Part shown: positions 18,701 through 28,477 of the stretch, in pieces
Layout: each line of letters starts with the position of its first letter
How positions within the stretch are numbered: the first letter of the stretch is position 1
Origin: Lachnoclostridium edouardi
Lineage (GTDB): Bacteria; Bacillota; Clostridia; Lachnospirales; Lachnospiraceae
NCBI RefSeq assembly: GCF_900240245.1
Contig: NZ_OESQ01000001.1
Span: forward strand, 986,712 to 1,050,711
Reading direction: 5' to 3'
DNA length: 64,000 nucleotides
Notes under the pieces: model-generated
Seen by the model: the letters and a program-made list of their open reading frames with translations, nothing else
The model's database searches: none
What the model was told of the DNA's origin: nothing
Translations under genes and position numbers: made by a program

Positions 18701-21250
18701 CTACCTTCCTCTCCTGAAAATTTTCCCCAACAATTCCTCTCCAAACCGCGTAGGCAGATTGTAAAGATCCGGAACTGTCATATCGTATATATAATCTCCT
18801 GCCTGATGCTCTGTAAAAAGAGGACGGCAGTAAAACCTTTCCACACTTTGATACCCGGTGGGTATGAGCAAAAGCACGTCAAATCCCAGCATACTTAAAA
18901 ACGCTGTCATAATGCTGTCCTCCAGACTGCACAGGGCCTCTGTGGTATTTACCAGCACTACCTTGGGAATTTCTTTTGTAAAATCAAACTTCTGTATCCA
19001 TCTTAAAATTTCTTTATTTAGATTCAGGGCCACAGCCAAAATGGTGTACTCCACCCCTTGAGTAAATGTCCCTGTAATAATTCTGGAATCTAAAAGCTGC
19101 TGAAGCTTGTCAAACATGTAATCCTGCATATCCTCTCTGATAAAACCATATTGGTATGCCGGGCTTTGCTTAATTTTGTTTACTGCCAGCTTGCCGTTTT
19201 TCAGAAAAGATACCACATGCTTTTTAATAGGATTATATGTCTCCGAAGTAATGTAAGGCAGATGCTTTATAAGAAACGTTTCCGGCGTCAACAGCTTTGC
19301 CGCCTCCTGCCAATATCCGTCCCTGTCCCCGTTTTGTACTCCTGATATTTTAGAGAAAATCACGGGAAGCATAACCCTGTCGTCTAAAACTTCAAAATCA
19401 GGCCTGTACTTTGCCTCTTCCTTCCAGAGAATTTTAATTTCCTCCACTGTAGTATGAATAGGTACAGGAATCGCCCTTTTAAACTGCCTGTTTCTGTATA
19501 TTCCCGTATCCTCGTACATCATGGAGTTTAAGTCCTGCTCTGCATTGTAAGCCGCAGTTTGAAAGGTTACTTCATTTAGCTGCTCTGGAAATTTACCTAA
19601 AGGAAGGGAATTTTCATATACCTTTTCAAACAGCCTGGAGTCTTTCAGCTTATCCTCCCCTTCTAAATCAGGGCTAATCACCATAACGTCCACCGGAATT
19701 CTGGATAAAATCCTTACAAACATGGCCTCATTGTCATTTTTACAGGAGCCGTAATAAATAAATACAGGCGCTTCGTCTAACTTCCACTGCTCAAAAAGCT
19801 GGGGAATATACCTGTTCAGCCACACTGTCATACACACCGCTCTGTTTGTAATAATCTGAAGCTTGTCCGTCTCCTGGCCTAAAACCTCTGTAAACGCCTT
19901 GTGAATCAGCTTCTCCAGCTCTTTATTTCTGGGAAAGGCCAGATTCATAATTAAAGACGACATCATCTGACGCACATCTGTATAATTTCCCCGGCGTATT
20001 TTCTGTACCTCATCTACAGCAGGCATAGGTATCACCTTTTGAACAAGCACTGATTTTCTGTGAAGGGCGGACAGCTTCAGCTTCCATTTTAGAAGCTGAG
20101 ATTCATACCGGTTTTTATCCTCCGCTCCCTTTATCTTTACAAATAAATTGTAATAAATATCTTTTTTATCCCCTCTGTCTCCGGCTTTTTTCAAAGAATC
20201 TTTCCAAATATCCCCTGACAGCCAAATATTAGTTCCCATATCGCCGGCTGTCTGAATCTGCGGAAATAAGTTTCTGGCAGGAGCGCTGGGTCCTGACATC
20301 ATCTGTACAGGCGAGGCCTGAGAAGACTCCGTTCTGCTCTCCTCTCCCGGTCCCCTGGAAAGTCTGATATTCATTCTTCCCGGCCCTGTGGCTGTATCTG
20401 TTTTCTCCTGCTTAGCCGACTCCGGTGCAGAACTGTTTTGCTGTAGGGGCCTGTCCTGCTGTGCGGAACTGCCCTGCAGCGCCGGTCTGCTCTGCGGCAT
20501 AGAGCTGTTTTGCTGAATCAGCCTTTGAGAAACAGGCGGTCTGGCAGCCGACGGGCCTGGCCCTGCAAACCATAGGGCCGAAGAAAAATTCTCCGGAAAG
20601 GCTGCCCTCTCTCCTTTTTCAACAAGCTGGGAATATTTAAAATCAGGATCTAGTTTTTTATATCCTGCATCCCCGTTTTTTTCCACCATCACAACGTCGC
20701 AGCCAATTTCAGAAAGAATTCTTAAAACCTTCAGCTCGTAATCGCTGTTTTCTCCCTCATACAAAATCTTTGGAACCTGCTCTTTTCCTGTCTGAATTAA
20801 GATTCTCTCAAATTTATAATAAAACCAGCACATAAACTTGATATATGCATTTCTCAGCATATTCTCATTTTTTCCCATGGCCTTCAGTTCTAAAAGTATC
20901 CGTTCCAAAGCATATAATAGCCGTTCTCTCTGGTCAGGAACTAGTCTGGGAAGCCACAGCTTTAATTTATCCCCTAAAAACTGCCGTTCCATTTTAAAAT
21001 CCAACCCTGCAATTTCATCATAAAACGCCAGCTGCTTTTCATCTGGATTTGCAATTCTGCTTTTTAAATATACGCCGTTAACTTTCACCTTTTCCAAATA
21101 CGTTCTCAGAAAATTTTCTATTTCTCCGCCCCATGAATCCAGACGGCACATATAAACCCGCCGCCCGCCCCGTTCTTCAAAGGTTTTGAAATAATCCTCC
21201 AGACTATTCAGTTGTATTCTTGTATAAATCGTATCATTGTCCGGCAGCAC
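18701..21250 (-). CDS. YceG-family Ter-locus protein, two-domain, with proline/glutamine-rich linker
   Basis: 849 residues. Residues 1-215 form a YceG-like N-terminal domain (RRVYMCRLDSWGGEIENF, VPKILYEGENSDYELKVLR, SEIGCDVVMVEKNG). Residues 240-345 are a low-complexity Ser/Gln/Pro/Arg linker. Residues 350-849 form the main YceG domain (VFIYYGSCKNDNEAMFVR, RIPVDVMVISPDLEG, KVVLVNTTEALCSLEDSI, LGFDVLLLIPTGYQSVE). YceG proteins are a component of Ter biosynthetic modules with no proven activity. The start is a GTG at 21250 with AGGAG 8 bases upstream. A strong promoter lies 60-90 bases upstream, so this gene heads the Ter operon proper. Confidence 0.8.
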   Translation of the reverse strand: MLPDNDTIYTRIQLNSLEDYFKTFEERGGRRVYMCRLDSWGGEIENFLRTYLEKVKVNGVYLKSRIANPDEKQLAFYDEIAGLDFKMERQFLGDKLKLWLPRLVPDQRERLLYALERILLELKAMGKNENMLRNAYIKFMCWFYYKFERILIQTGKEQVPKILYEGENSDYELKVLRILSEIGCDVVMVEKNGDAGYKKLDPDFKYSQLVEKGERAAFPENFSSALWFAGPGPSAARPPVSQRLIQQNSSMPQSRPALQGSSAQQDRPLQQNSSAPESAKQEKTDTATGPGRMNIRLSRGPGEESRTESSQASPVQMMSGPSAPARNLFPQIQTAGDMGTNIWLSGDIWKDSLKKAGDRGDKKDIYYNLFVKIKGAEDKNRYESQLLKWKLKLSALHRKSVLVQKVIPMPAVDEVQKIRRGNYTDVRQMMSSLIMNLAFPRNKELEKLIHKAFTEVLGQETDKLQIITNRAVCMTVWLNRYIPQLFEQWKLDEAPVFIYYGSCKNDNEAMFVRILSRIPVDVMVISPDLEGEDKLKDSRLFEKVYENSLPLGKFPEQLNEVTFQTAAYNAEQDLNSMMYEDTGIYRNRQFKRAIPVPIHTTVEEIKILWKEEAKYRPDFEVLDDRVMLPVIFSKISGVQNGDRDGYWQEAAKLLTPETFLIKHLPYITSETYNPIKKHVVSFLKNGKLAVNKIKQSPAYQYGFIREDMQDYMFDKLQQLLDSRIITGTFTQGVEYTILAVALNLNKEILRWIQKFDFTKEIPKVVLVNTTEALCSLEDSIMTAFLSMLGFDVLLLIPTGYQSVERFYCRPLFTEHQAGDYIYDMTVPDLYNLPTRFGEELLGKIFRRGR

Positions 21251-21310
21251 TTTTTCATCTCCTGTTTTCTGCTTTTCATTATCTTTTTCCCTGTATATAC
21301 CTTTGGGAGT

Positions 21311-21339
21311 ATTATATCATTATCTACTCTGATTCGCAA
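21311..21339 (-). promoter_or_regulatory. Promoter of the yceG-telA-terD operon
   Basis: Minus strand TTGCGA (21339-21334), a 17-base spacer and a perfect TATAAT (21316-21311). It lies about 60 bases ahead of the GTG start and inside the 115-base gap after the protease gene. Confidence 0.65.
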
Positions 21340-21365
21340 TTTCACACTTCTTACGAATTTATGTA

Positions 21366-23012
21366 CTATAATCTCAGAAATCCCCCTGCAAACATTTGAA
21401 TAGTTTCATAGTCCACTGCCAGATTCAAATTCTGGCCGCCGTCAAAGCCGCCTGTAATAATCCCGATTAAGCGGCCGCATGTATCTAACAATGCACCTCC
21501 GGAGCTTCCGTGGGAAGTGGGGGCTGTAAACTGTATCATGGACACATCCTCCATTTTCCGAAATCCGGAAATCAATCCGTCAGAAAAAGAATTAAACAGT
21601 CCCAGGGGACTTCCGATTGCAGCCACTTTTTGTCCTCTCACCAGCTTTTTCGGTCCTCTATACACTGGAATAGGACGGCACATTCTGTCTATTTTCAGAA
21701 CTGCCAGATCGTGATATTGGTTATATTTAATCAGCTCATTAGTATAAAAAATATTCTGTTCCTCTTCAATTTGTATGCCGTAATAGATTCCGTCCCTGGC
21801 TACGTGGAAGTTGGTGAGAATATAACCGTCTGTGCTAATCATAACACCAGAACCTGTTTTAAAGCACTCTTTATTTTTATCAAAAACGTGGATCATTACC
21901 ACAGAGGAAGACAATGCCGCCAGTTCTTCCCAATCTAAAGGCCTGGAGGACAAAACCTCCTCCCTCTGTCTGGAATTAGAGGGTCTGGGGGTACTTGGCC
22001 TGGAAGGCGAAACCCCAGAAGGGTTTGCCGCCTGCTGCCTGTTTTGTGAGGAAGAGGGCTGAGGCTGAACCGGAGCCTGATTTCTGGGCTCAGGTTCAAA
22101 CGGATGTACTCCTGAAGGGATTACAACCTGACGTCTCGCCGGCTGGGGAACTGCTCTGTTCTCCTTAGGTCGCTGATTCTGTCTCTCATATCCCCCACTG
22201 TTTCCCGAGGGCAGAACTGTCTGTCTTTCATCTCTGTCCCTTCTCCTAAATGCCGACGCCGGCATAACTACAGGACCTTCACCGCAGGCAGAACTGCCTC
22301 CTGCCTGTCCCAAATCAGTGATCTGTCCTTTTTTCTGCTGTCTCCACTGAGCCAGCCCTAAAAGCCGGGAGTCTATCTGGATTTCACTTTCCTGTCCCAT
22401 ATAAAGCACCCAGCACCCCAGCTGTGTAAGAAAATATAAAAATAAATATTCCTGAAGCTTTACCTTTCCGCCTATAATGAATTTAGGAAAACGGCCTATT
22501 TTCATAGTGTCTGTAAACAGCCTGGGAAAATATACGTCAATCCAGTATATGATCTTTACGCTGAAATTTTTCACCGGGCCAGGCTCTTTTCGTCCAGAAT
22601 AATCTATGTACATCTGAATAATTCTCTTATATCCTTCCTGAAAGGCCTGCTGCCACATAATATTTTCAAAATGAAAAGGCAGGCTGTCCTCCCCCCTGCT
22701 CCATCTGCCGTACATTGCACCGTACTTTTCCGCCTGTTCTACAGACATTCTGCTGTCCAAGGCCTCTGCTTTTACGCAATTAGAAGGTGAGTGAAAAGAA
22801 CTGCCGCCGGCGCCTCCCTGCCGGCTTCCCATCAGCTGCTCCATCCGCCTAAGCTCATGGCTGTATACATCCCTATCTTTTCCTATATAGCATACAAAAG
22901 AAACCTCTTTTGTAAAGTTTGAGTATCTTCCCTCTGATTCTATAAACTCTTTTAAAATGTCCTCCCCCAATATCAGGGAAGCTGTCTGGAACTTCTGATT
23001 AAAAGAATTCAT
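21366..23012 (-). CDS. YceG-like domain fused to a trypsin-like (HtrA/S1C-type) serine protease
   Basis: 548 residues. Residues 1-225 resemble the N-terminal domain of the next gene (FPKFIIGGKVKLQEYLFLY and LTQLGCWVLYMGQE line up with its PKILYEG and SEIGCDVVMVEK). Residues 235-355 are a Pro/Gln/Arg-rich disordered linker. Residues 360-548 are a protease domain with the full triad: ILTNFHVA (His), YHDLAVLKID (Asp) and SHGSSGGALLD (Ser). No signal peptide, membrane helix or PDZ domain is seen, so unlike secreted HtrA it should work in the cytoplasm. It probably cleaves or guards a component of the Ter or neighbouring machine. It lies between the terminator of the injection operon and the Ter promoter. 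Confidence 0.78.
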   Translation of the reverse strand: MNSFNQKFQTASLILGEDILKEFIESEGRYSNFTKEVSFVCYIGKDRDVYSHELRRMEQLMGSRQGGAGGSSFHSPSNCVKAEALDSRMSVEQAEKYGAMYGRWSRGEDSLPFHFENIMWQQAFQEGYKRIIQMYIDYSGRKEPGPVKNFSVKIIYWIDVYFPRLFTDTMKIGRFPKFIIGGKVKLQEYLFLYFLTQLGCWVLYMGQESEIQIDSRLLGLAQWRQQKKGQITDLGQAGGSSACGEGPVVMPASAFRRRDRDERQTVLPSGNSGGYERQNQRPKENRAVPQPARRQVVIPSGVHPFEPEPRNQAPVQPQPSSSQNRQQAANPSGVSPSRPSTPRPSNSRQREEVLSSRPLDWEELAALSSSVVMIHVFDKNKECFKTGSGVMISTDGYILTNFHVARDGIYYGIQIEEEQNIFYTNELIKYNQYHDLAVLKIDRMCRPIPVYRGPKKLVRGQKVAAIGSPLGLFNSFSDGLISGFRKMEDVSMIQFTAPTSHGSSGGALLDTCGRLIGIITGGFDGGQNLNLAVDYETIQMFAGGFLRL

Positions 23013-23027
23013 TCCAGCCCTCCATGT

Positions 23028-23072
23028 CTTTTATATAAGTTTTTTATATAAATTTTTCATATAAGTTCTTTA
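23028..23072. repeat. Short AT-rich direct repeats ahead of the protease gene
   Basis: Three imperfect copies of a roughly 14-base unit built on TTTATATAAGTT lie in tandem in the leader of the protease gene. They could be operator sites or chance in a very AT-rich leader. Confidence 0.35.
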
Positions 23073-23075
23073 CCC

Positions 23076-23081
23076 ATTATA
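23076..23081 (-). promoter_or_regulatory. Likely -10 element of the protease gene
   Basis: A perfect TATAAT on the minus strand about 65 bases before the ATG. No good -35 is found 16-18 bases upstream, so activation or an alternative sigma factor is possible. Confidence 0.4.
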
Positions 23082-23124
23082 GTCGATTTTTGTATATTTT
23101 TCTACTTTTAATATATAAAATTTT

Positions 23125-23190
23125 GTTAAAAATAACAGGGAGAACAGTAAAACAGGCTGTTAAACCGCCTTTTTTTGCTGCTCTCCCTGC
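23125..23190 (-). terminator. Terminator closing the injection-system-like operon
   Basis: On the minus strand CAGGGAGAGCAG pairs with CTGTTCTCCCTG across a 30-base loop, followed by TTATTTTTAAC. It lies 18 bases past the stop of the last receptor gene and separates the two loci. Confidence 0.7.
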
Positions 23191-23207
23191 AATGAATTTC
23201 TAAAATC

Positions 23208-25817
23208 TTAATAAGCTTCAATGAAATCAGGTTCTTTCTCATCCAGCCCCTGCATTTTTCTGTCGCACATCTGGAAATATCTGGCTGCCGCTAAATCGTC
23301 TCTGTTTACTCTGAGAACCTGGGCAAAACAATCTCTGCCCTCTTTGTACCTTTTTTCTCCCAAATACTTTATTCCCTTTTCAAAATCATTTCTGGAGATT
23401 GTTCTCAGCCGGGCCTGCTCCTGCCCTAAAGGAAGAAAATATTCATAAATTTCTTTCTTTTCCCAGTCCGCCCCTTCTGTGCCAAGATATCCAAAAAATC
23501 TGATTCCCTCTTCTCCTATTTCTTTGGAAGCCATTTCTGCTGCTTCTCTTGTCAGCAGCGCTCCCGCCTTATACCTGCAGGATATTTGATTTAAAAGAAC
23601 AGCCAGCTGAGTATGGGGAGAAATAGTCATAACCTCCATTCTGTCCTCAGTTCCTATTACGCCGAATTTCAGGCTGCCTACCTCTATTCCCGCTCCGAAG
23701 AAATACGCTCCCTTTAACATCTTCAGACCTTCTCCTGCTGCCTTTAAGGCTGCTCCCACGCCGTCTTTAAACAAAATTACCGCCCCGGCCTCTGTAAATC
23801 TTTCTACAATGCCTCCGCCTTTTTCCATAGTGTCATTGACTGTACAATAAATCTGATTCAGAACGGAAAATTTATGCTCATCACTTTGGTCTGTTTCCCA
23901 TTTAAGCTGGTAAGATTCTAAAACTAAAATCGCCGCTTCCTGTTCTGTCTCCTTCCCGGGCTCAATATCCCTAATATCTTTTTCTCCAAAAACCTGAATC
24001 AATGACTCTGGAATAAAGGGCTCATATGCATTTTTCAGCTTATTAATACGTTTTAAGTAGGCCGCTATACTTTCAGACATTTGGATAAAAAAGCCTGTTA
24101 CCTGGGCTACCTCCCCGGCGCCTCTCACTTTTTTCCACGTTCCTGCTTTTCCCTCGGCCATATCCGCCGCCGCTCTCTGTAATTTAATTAAAGGCATTAA
24201 ACTGATCACTGCATTTGCCGTAAGGACTGCCAGCATCACTGCCAAAAACAGAAGAATCCATCCCATAATTATGTCTTTCTCTTCTTGAATGGCTGACAGA
24301 ATTCCTTTTTCTGTCACCATTCCTCTTACAATCCCCTGAACCTGCAGATTTTTATCTAAAACCGGCATATATAATGTCAGATTATTTCCTTCTAAAATAT
24401 CATTCTGGAAAACTAAAACCGGCTCCTTTTTATCAGCGCATTCTTTCATGTAACCGGCTGCCAGACTGCCGTAAGCATATTCGCTTGGAATACAGTTAAG
24501 CATACGAGCCTCTACCATGTAAAAGTTTCCGTTTTTCTCCAGGAACAGATCATAATTACTTTCCCAGGCTGAAATATTTCCTGCCGACCGGCCTTCCACA
24601 TGGTACACCTGATCGCCCATCATGGTTTTATCATAGTAACTGCTGAGAAGCGTTAAAAATCCATTATACACGTTGTCTTTTTCACTGAACAGCTGTTCCT
24701 CAGAAATCAGCTTTACCAATGATTCCCCGTTGCTGTACATTCTGGTCTGCTCCTGCTTTTCCATCTGACTTCTTAAAATATTTGTCACCTGTGTATCTAA
24801 CAGGCCGTACCCTGCCGCCGCCACAGGAAGGGCGAAACAGATTAATTTTAAGGATGTGGGGAACACATTTCCAAACATTTTCATAACAAATGCATACAAG
24901 CCCCATAAAATTAAAACTGTTCCAAAAAGCAAAATAGAATTCCATACAATCTGAAGGGCCAGATTTCCAAAGGAAGGGACTATTGATGTAAGAAGAGTGT
25001 GCGTCTGTCCCACAACTACAGGCAGCAATCTGGAATCCTCCTGCCTAAAGGAGGCTGTAAAGGCGCCGTCCTCCATTTCATCCATTTGATATAAAATCCC
25101 ATATGTTTCTCTATCATAATCGGAAAACAGATCTGTTTTTACCAGTACAGGATTTTCGTAGGGAATTTGATATACGGCCTGGGCCTGTACATTATAAAAA
25201 TAAAGACCCTGGTTTCCCAGCACATACGCTGTATTTTCTGTTCCAAGCTTTGTCCCGTCATTAGAAAATACACATTGCTCCTCACCATTATCCTGAACGC
25301 GCCACAGAGAGCCGTCCTGGTCCACATACCAGATATCTCCTTCCGGTCCGTAGCCTGACAAATATGCTCCTTCCGGGACTTTGTCTATAAAAGTCTCCTC
25401 TTCATGTACATCATCTAATGTACCTGTTTCAAAATTGCAGATTCCTGTCAGCCTTTTTATGTCAGCAGACCCGGTATACTCTAAAAACGTTACCTGACAC
25501 TGTCCTTCTTCAGTAAAGGAAAGACTTTCTCCGATTCTGAAATTTTCGTCCCCTGCCCCATAGACACATACAGTCCGGCTATTTCTGCCGTCCAGATTGC
25601 TGGAAAACACAGTAATACTTCCCTCTGATCTGTCCATTCCATACAGCTTTTCTCCATCCCACAGGCTAGCATATACATTATTTAAAGGAATTTCCATGGA
25701 ATAACCAGTGTATATGCAGGCAGCCCAAATACAGATAGTTAAAATAATTCCTATCCTTCTTACACAATTATGTTTTGTTTTTGACTTTTTTGTCTTCTTC
25801 AGTACGCCTTCAAACAT
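23208..25817 (-). CDS. Receptor-like membrane protein with HAMP and degenerate class III cyclase domain
   Basis: 869 residues. One membrane helix (20-42) is followed by an outside region of about 240 residues built from short Trp/Tyr/Asp-rich beta repeats, propeller-like in look (DGEKLYGMDRSEG, GDIWYVDQDGSLWRVQDNG). Two more helices lie at about 288-340, then a second extracytoplasmic domain, a helix near 515-540 and a HAMP-like linker. From about 600 there is a class III nucleotide-cyclase fold (AYEPFIPESLIQVFGEKDI, GGGIVERFTEAGAVILF, GALLTREAAEMA). Both metal aspartates are missing: the first site reads AILVLESYQ and the second reads FTEAGAV. It should therefore bind or signal rather than make cyclic nucleotide. 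The C-terminal helices look TPR-like. Confidence 0.7.
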   Translation of the reverse strand: MFEGVLKKTKKSKTKHNCVRRIGIILTICIWAACIYTGYSMEIPLNNVYASLWDGEKLYGMDRSEGSITVFSSNLDGRNSRTVCVYGAGDENFRIGESLSFTEEGQCQVTFLEYTGSADIKRLTGICNFETGTLDDVHEEETFIDKVPEGAYLSGYGPEGDIWYVDQDGSLWRVQDNGEEQCVFSNDGTKLGTENTAYVLGNQGLYFYNVQAQAVYQIPYENPVLVKTDLFSDYDRETYGILYQMDEMEDGAFTASFRQEDSRLLPVVVGQTHTLLTSIVPSFGNLALQIVWNSILLFGTVLILWGLYAFVMKMFGNVFPTSLKLICFALPVAAAGYGLLDTQVTNILRSQMEKQEQTRMYSNGESLVKLISEEQLFSEKDNVYNGFLTLLSSYYDKTMMGDQVYHVEGRSAGNISAWESNYDLFLEKNGNFYMVEARMLNCIPSEYAYGSLAAGYMKECADKKEPVLVFQNDILEGNNLTLYMPVLDKNLQVQGIVRGMVTEKGILSAIQEEKDIIMGWILLFLAVMLAVLTANAVISLMPLIKLQRAAADMAEGKAGTWKKVRGAGEVAQVTGFFIQMSESIAAYLKRINKLKNAYEPFIPESLIQVFGEKDIRDIEPGKETEQEAAILVLESYQLKWETDQSDEHKFSVLNQIYCTVNDTMEKGGGIVERFTEAGAVILFKDGVGAALKAAGEGLKMLKGAYFFGAGIEVGSLKFGVIGTEDRMEVMTISPHTQLAVLLNQISCRYKAGALLTREAAEMASKEIGEEGIRFFGYLGTEGADWEKKEIYEYFLPLGQEQARLRTISRNDFEKGIKYLGEKRYKEGRDCFAQVLRVNRDDLAAARYFQMCDRKMQGLDEKEPDFIEAY

Positions 25818-28477
25818 AATTCTTCCTGTGCCTGCCCTTTCTCCAAATACTCTTCACATAGGCGGATATATTTTCTGGCCGCTTTGTCTTCCTTGTGATA
25901 TTCAATTACCTTAATAAAATACCGTCTGGCCATTGCTATATCCTGAGCCATGAAAGCCTTAACTCCAGCCTCAAAATATTCTTTGGTGGAGGTTTTTCTT
26001 CTTCTGCACTCTTCCTCCTCGCCGTCTAAAACCTCATAAATTAATTCCGTTCTCTTCAGGCTTTTTATGTAAATATATCCTAAAATCCTGAAATGGTAAC
26101 CTGTGTAGAAATCACTGATTTCTCTGGCCGCCTGGCTGGTAATGAGAATCGTACAGTTACATTCCTCCGCCAGCTGCTGTAAAAACCAGGCCAGGTTTTT
26201 CTGACTGGCCATTACAGACACGATACACCGTTTTTCTGACCCCATAATTCCCAGCTTCATCTGTCCTGCAGTGATGCCGGCATAGCTTTTTGCGCCTGTC
26301 TGGAATTTCCTTGTATTCTGTACTGCCGATACTGCAGCCAGCAAAGCCTGTCTTCTGTCGCCTTGAGGAAAAATTGTTTCTAAGCCTGATTTAGTAAAAC
26401 GGCATACAATCCCGCCGCAGGCTTTTATTACAGGAATCTGGCATTCCAAACGCTTATTTATTTTAGCAAATACATAGCCTGATCCATATTCTGTATCTCC
26501 CGGATTCTGTTTTCTGTCCTCCACATTGCCAAGGGCCATCACTGTGCCCTGAATTTCTTTCTCGTCTCCTGGCTGTATGTTTTGGATTCCGTTTTTTCCA
26601 AATAAACTAAAAATTTCTCCGGGCAAAAACGCCTCGTATTTTTTCTGGAAGGATTCAATATGCTGTACTTGCTTTTCTGCATTTTCTGCAATTCTGTTAA
26701 ACATAGCGGCAATTCCCGCCACCTCGCTGCTGCCCTTTACATTGGCTCTGGCATCCAGCTGTCCGTCAGTTAAATCTAAAACAGCTGTCTTTAATCTGTT
26801 TAAAGGCCTCATGTTCAGCCACATAACAGCTAAAACTACGGCTAAAAGGCCAAGACTTGCCAAAGTAATCTGTCTTTTTAACCGTTTTCCGCTGATAATC
26901 TCTTCCAGCACTGTCCACTGATTTTCTATTGTAGCCTCCAAAACGCCTATAACTGTTCCTCTTTGACTTACTATAGGAGTAAATACTGAATTCCAGCCTT
27001 CTAAGCCGTCGTTGTAGGATAAATAAATATCCTTATTTTCCCTGACCGCCTTTTCCATAGCCACAATTACTTCATAAGGCATCTGATAAACTAAGGGAAG
27101 GTTCATAAAGTACCCGGACTCTGCGCTGTAAAGCTGCCCGTCCCTATAAAAATATTGATTCACCTTAGCCCGCTGTCTGCTTGTATAACTGCCGTCTGTT
27201 TCATTTAAAAAATATTCATACTGGCTGTGATTAATTTCTAAATTTTTTCTCTTTTCATCTGTGTGAACAGGCTGAGACCAGTATTCTTCAAATTTCTTCT
27301 GGTCCATCTGGAACATAAAGTCTCTGTTTACTCTGGAAAGCTGTATGGCGCTTACATTTTCATAATATGTTTCCAGCCGCTTGTCCACCATCTTGAACAT
27401 TACAGTGTATCCTGCTCCAATAAAAGGAATCATCACTAGGACCATAGAGGCCCAAACAGGCATCCCGCCTTTTATTCTTCTTGCCATAGCAATTAAAAAT
27501 AAGTAGAAGAAACCTGCCGCCATTAAAAGAATTGCTGCCTTTAAAAAGGTTATTAATTTCCAATGGCTGCTTCTCTCCAGGCGGTCAATTACCTCATAGT
27601 CGTCTCCCTTTACAGCTAAGACCTGTCTTCCGTCCTCCAGATTTTCTATATGAGCTTTGTCCTCCAAAGCCAGGTTTTCCCCGCACACCTGAATATTTTC
27701 CTCTGTCACGTCAGTTCTGATTTCATATGCCTGCTGAGCCGTCACATTCCACAGATGAAGCTTTTGATCATCAAAACTGTAAACCAAATTATCTCTGGTA
27801 ATTTGCCTTCCGTCATTAGTAAAAATCATATGCTCTTTGCCGTTCTTATCTATTTTACAGATATTTCCCTCTCTGTCCATAAATACGGCGTCCAAGCTTC
27901 CGTTTACTAAAAGTCCATAATTAACGCCTGGCCTAATATCTTTTCTGTAAAATTCCCTTCCCCCGTCTTCTGTCAGACGGTACCAAAATATATTTTCTTC
28001 ATTCACCAGACACAAATATATTTCTTGATCATCTGCCATTGTATTAGTAAAGTAGTGTTTGTTTTCCTCCTGGCAGATCTGATCTATATCCCATCGTTTT
28101 TCCAGTTTACCGGTCTGAAAATTACAGTAATCAATACTTTGCTCTGTGGCGGACTCCCTGCTTACTGTGCAGGAGACGTACATATTGCCCTTATCATCCA
28201 TCTGGCAGTCGGACAGACGGATCAGGCTTCCTTCCTTTTCCAAAGGATATGTAAATACTTCCTGGCTTCTGTCTTCTTTGCTGATTCTGAACAAATAATA
28301 TTTGTCCCTTGTCACGTCTATTCCATACCAGTACTTTTCTGTCTCCCCCACCTGGCGGACAGACTGAAGCAGATGGGTCCCCTGTGTTTTAGCATACCAT
28401 CCTGCGGCGGCTAAAGAGCAGATGATAATACATGCAGCGCCGCATATATATTTAATCTTCCTCCAATAGATATCCAT
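25799..28477 (-). CDS. Second receptor-like membrane protein with HAMP and degenerate class III cyclase domain
   Basis: 892 residues, a paralogue of the following gene with the same order of parts: a membrane helix (8-28), an outside beta-repeat sensor (EKYWYGIDVTRDKYYLF, REGNICKIDKNGKEHMIF), helices around 310-365, a second sensor, a helix near 530-550 and HAMP (LDLTDGQLDARANVKG). A cyclase-fold domain starts at KYEAFLPGEIFSLFGKNGI. The second metal site reads CRFTKSGLETIF, with serine where aspartate is needed, so cyclase activity is unlikely. The C-terminus is a short helical TPR-like tail. It overlaps the next gene by 19 bases and the AAA+ gene by 26, so the three are translationally coupled. 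Confidence 0.7.
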   Translation of the reverse strand: MDIYWRKIKYICGAACIIICSLAAAGWYAKTQGTHLLQSVRQVGETEKYWYGIDVTRDKYYLFRISKEDRSQEVFTYPLEKEGSLIRLSDCQMDDKGNMYVSCTVSRESATEQSIDYCNFQTGKLEKRWDIDQICQEENKHYFTNTMADDQEIYLCLVNEENIFWYRLTEDGGREFYRKDIRPGVNYGLLVNGSLDAVFMDREGNICKIDKNGKEHMIFTNDGRQITRDNLVYSFDDQKLHLWNVTAQQAYEIRTDVTEENIQVCGENLALEDKAHIENLEDGRQVLAVKGDDYEVIDRLERSSHWKLITFLKAAILLMAAGFFYLFLIAMARRIKGGMPVWASMVLVMIPFIGAGYTVMFKMVDKRLETYYENVSAIQLSRVNRDFMFQMDQKKFEEYWSQPVHTDEKRKNLEINHSQYEYFLNETDGSYTSRQRAKVNQYFYRDGQLYSAESGYFMNLPLVYQMPYEVIVAMEKAVRENKDIYLSYNDGLEGWNSVFTPIVSQRGTVIGVLEATIENQWTVLEEIISGKRLKRQITLASLGLLAVVLAVMWLNMRPLNRLKTAVLDLTDGQLDARANVKGSSEVAGIAAMFNRIAENAEKQVQHIESFQKKYEAFLPGEIFSLFGKNGIQNIQPGDEKEIQGTVMALGNVEDRKQNPGDTEYGSGYVFAKINKRLECQIPVIKACGGIVCRFTKSGLETIFPQGDRRQALLAAVSAVQNTRKFQTGAKSYAGITAGQMKLGIMGSEKRCIVSVMASQKNLAWFLQQLAEECNCTILITSQAAREISDFYTGYHFRILGYIYIKSLKRTELIYEVLDGEEEECRRRKTSTKEYFEAGVKAFMAQDIAMARRYFIKVIEYHKEDKAARKYIRLCEEYLEKGQAQEELCLKAY

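Noticed and set aside
23208-28477. Functional adenylate or guanylate cyclases
   Set aside because: The metal-binding aspartates are replaced in both proteins, so only a degenerate fold is claimed.
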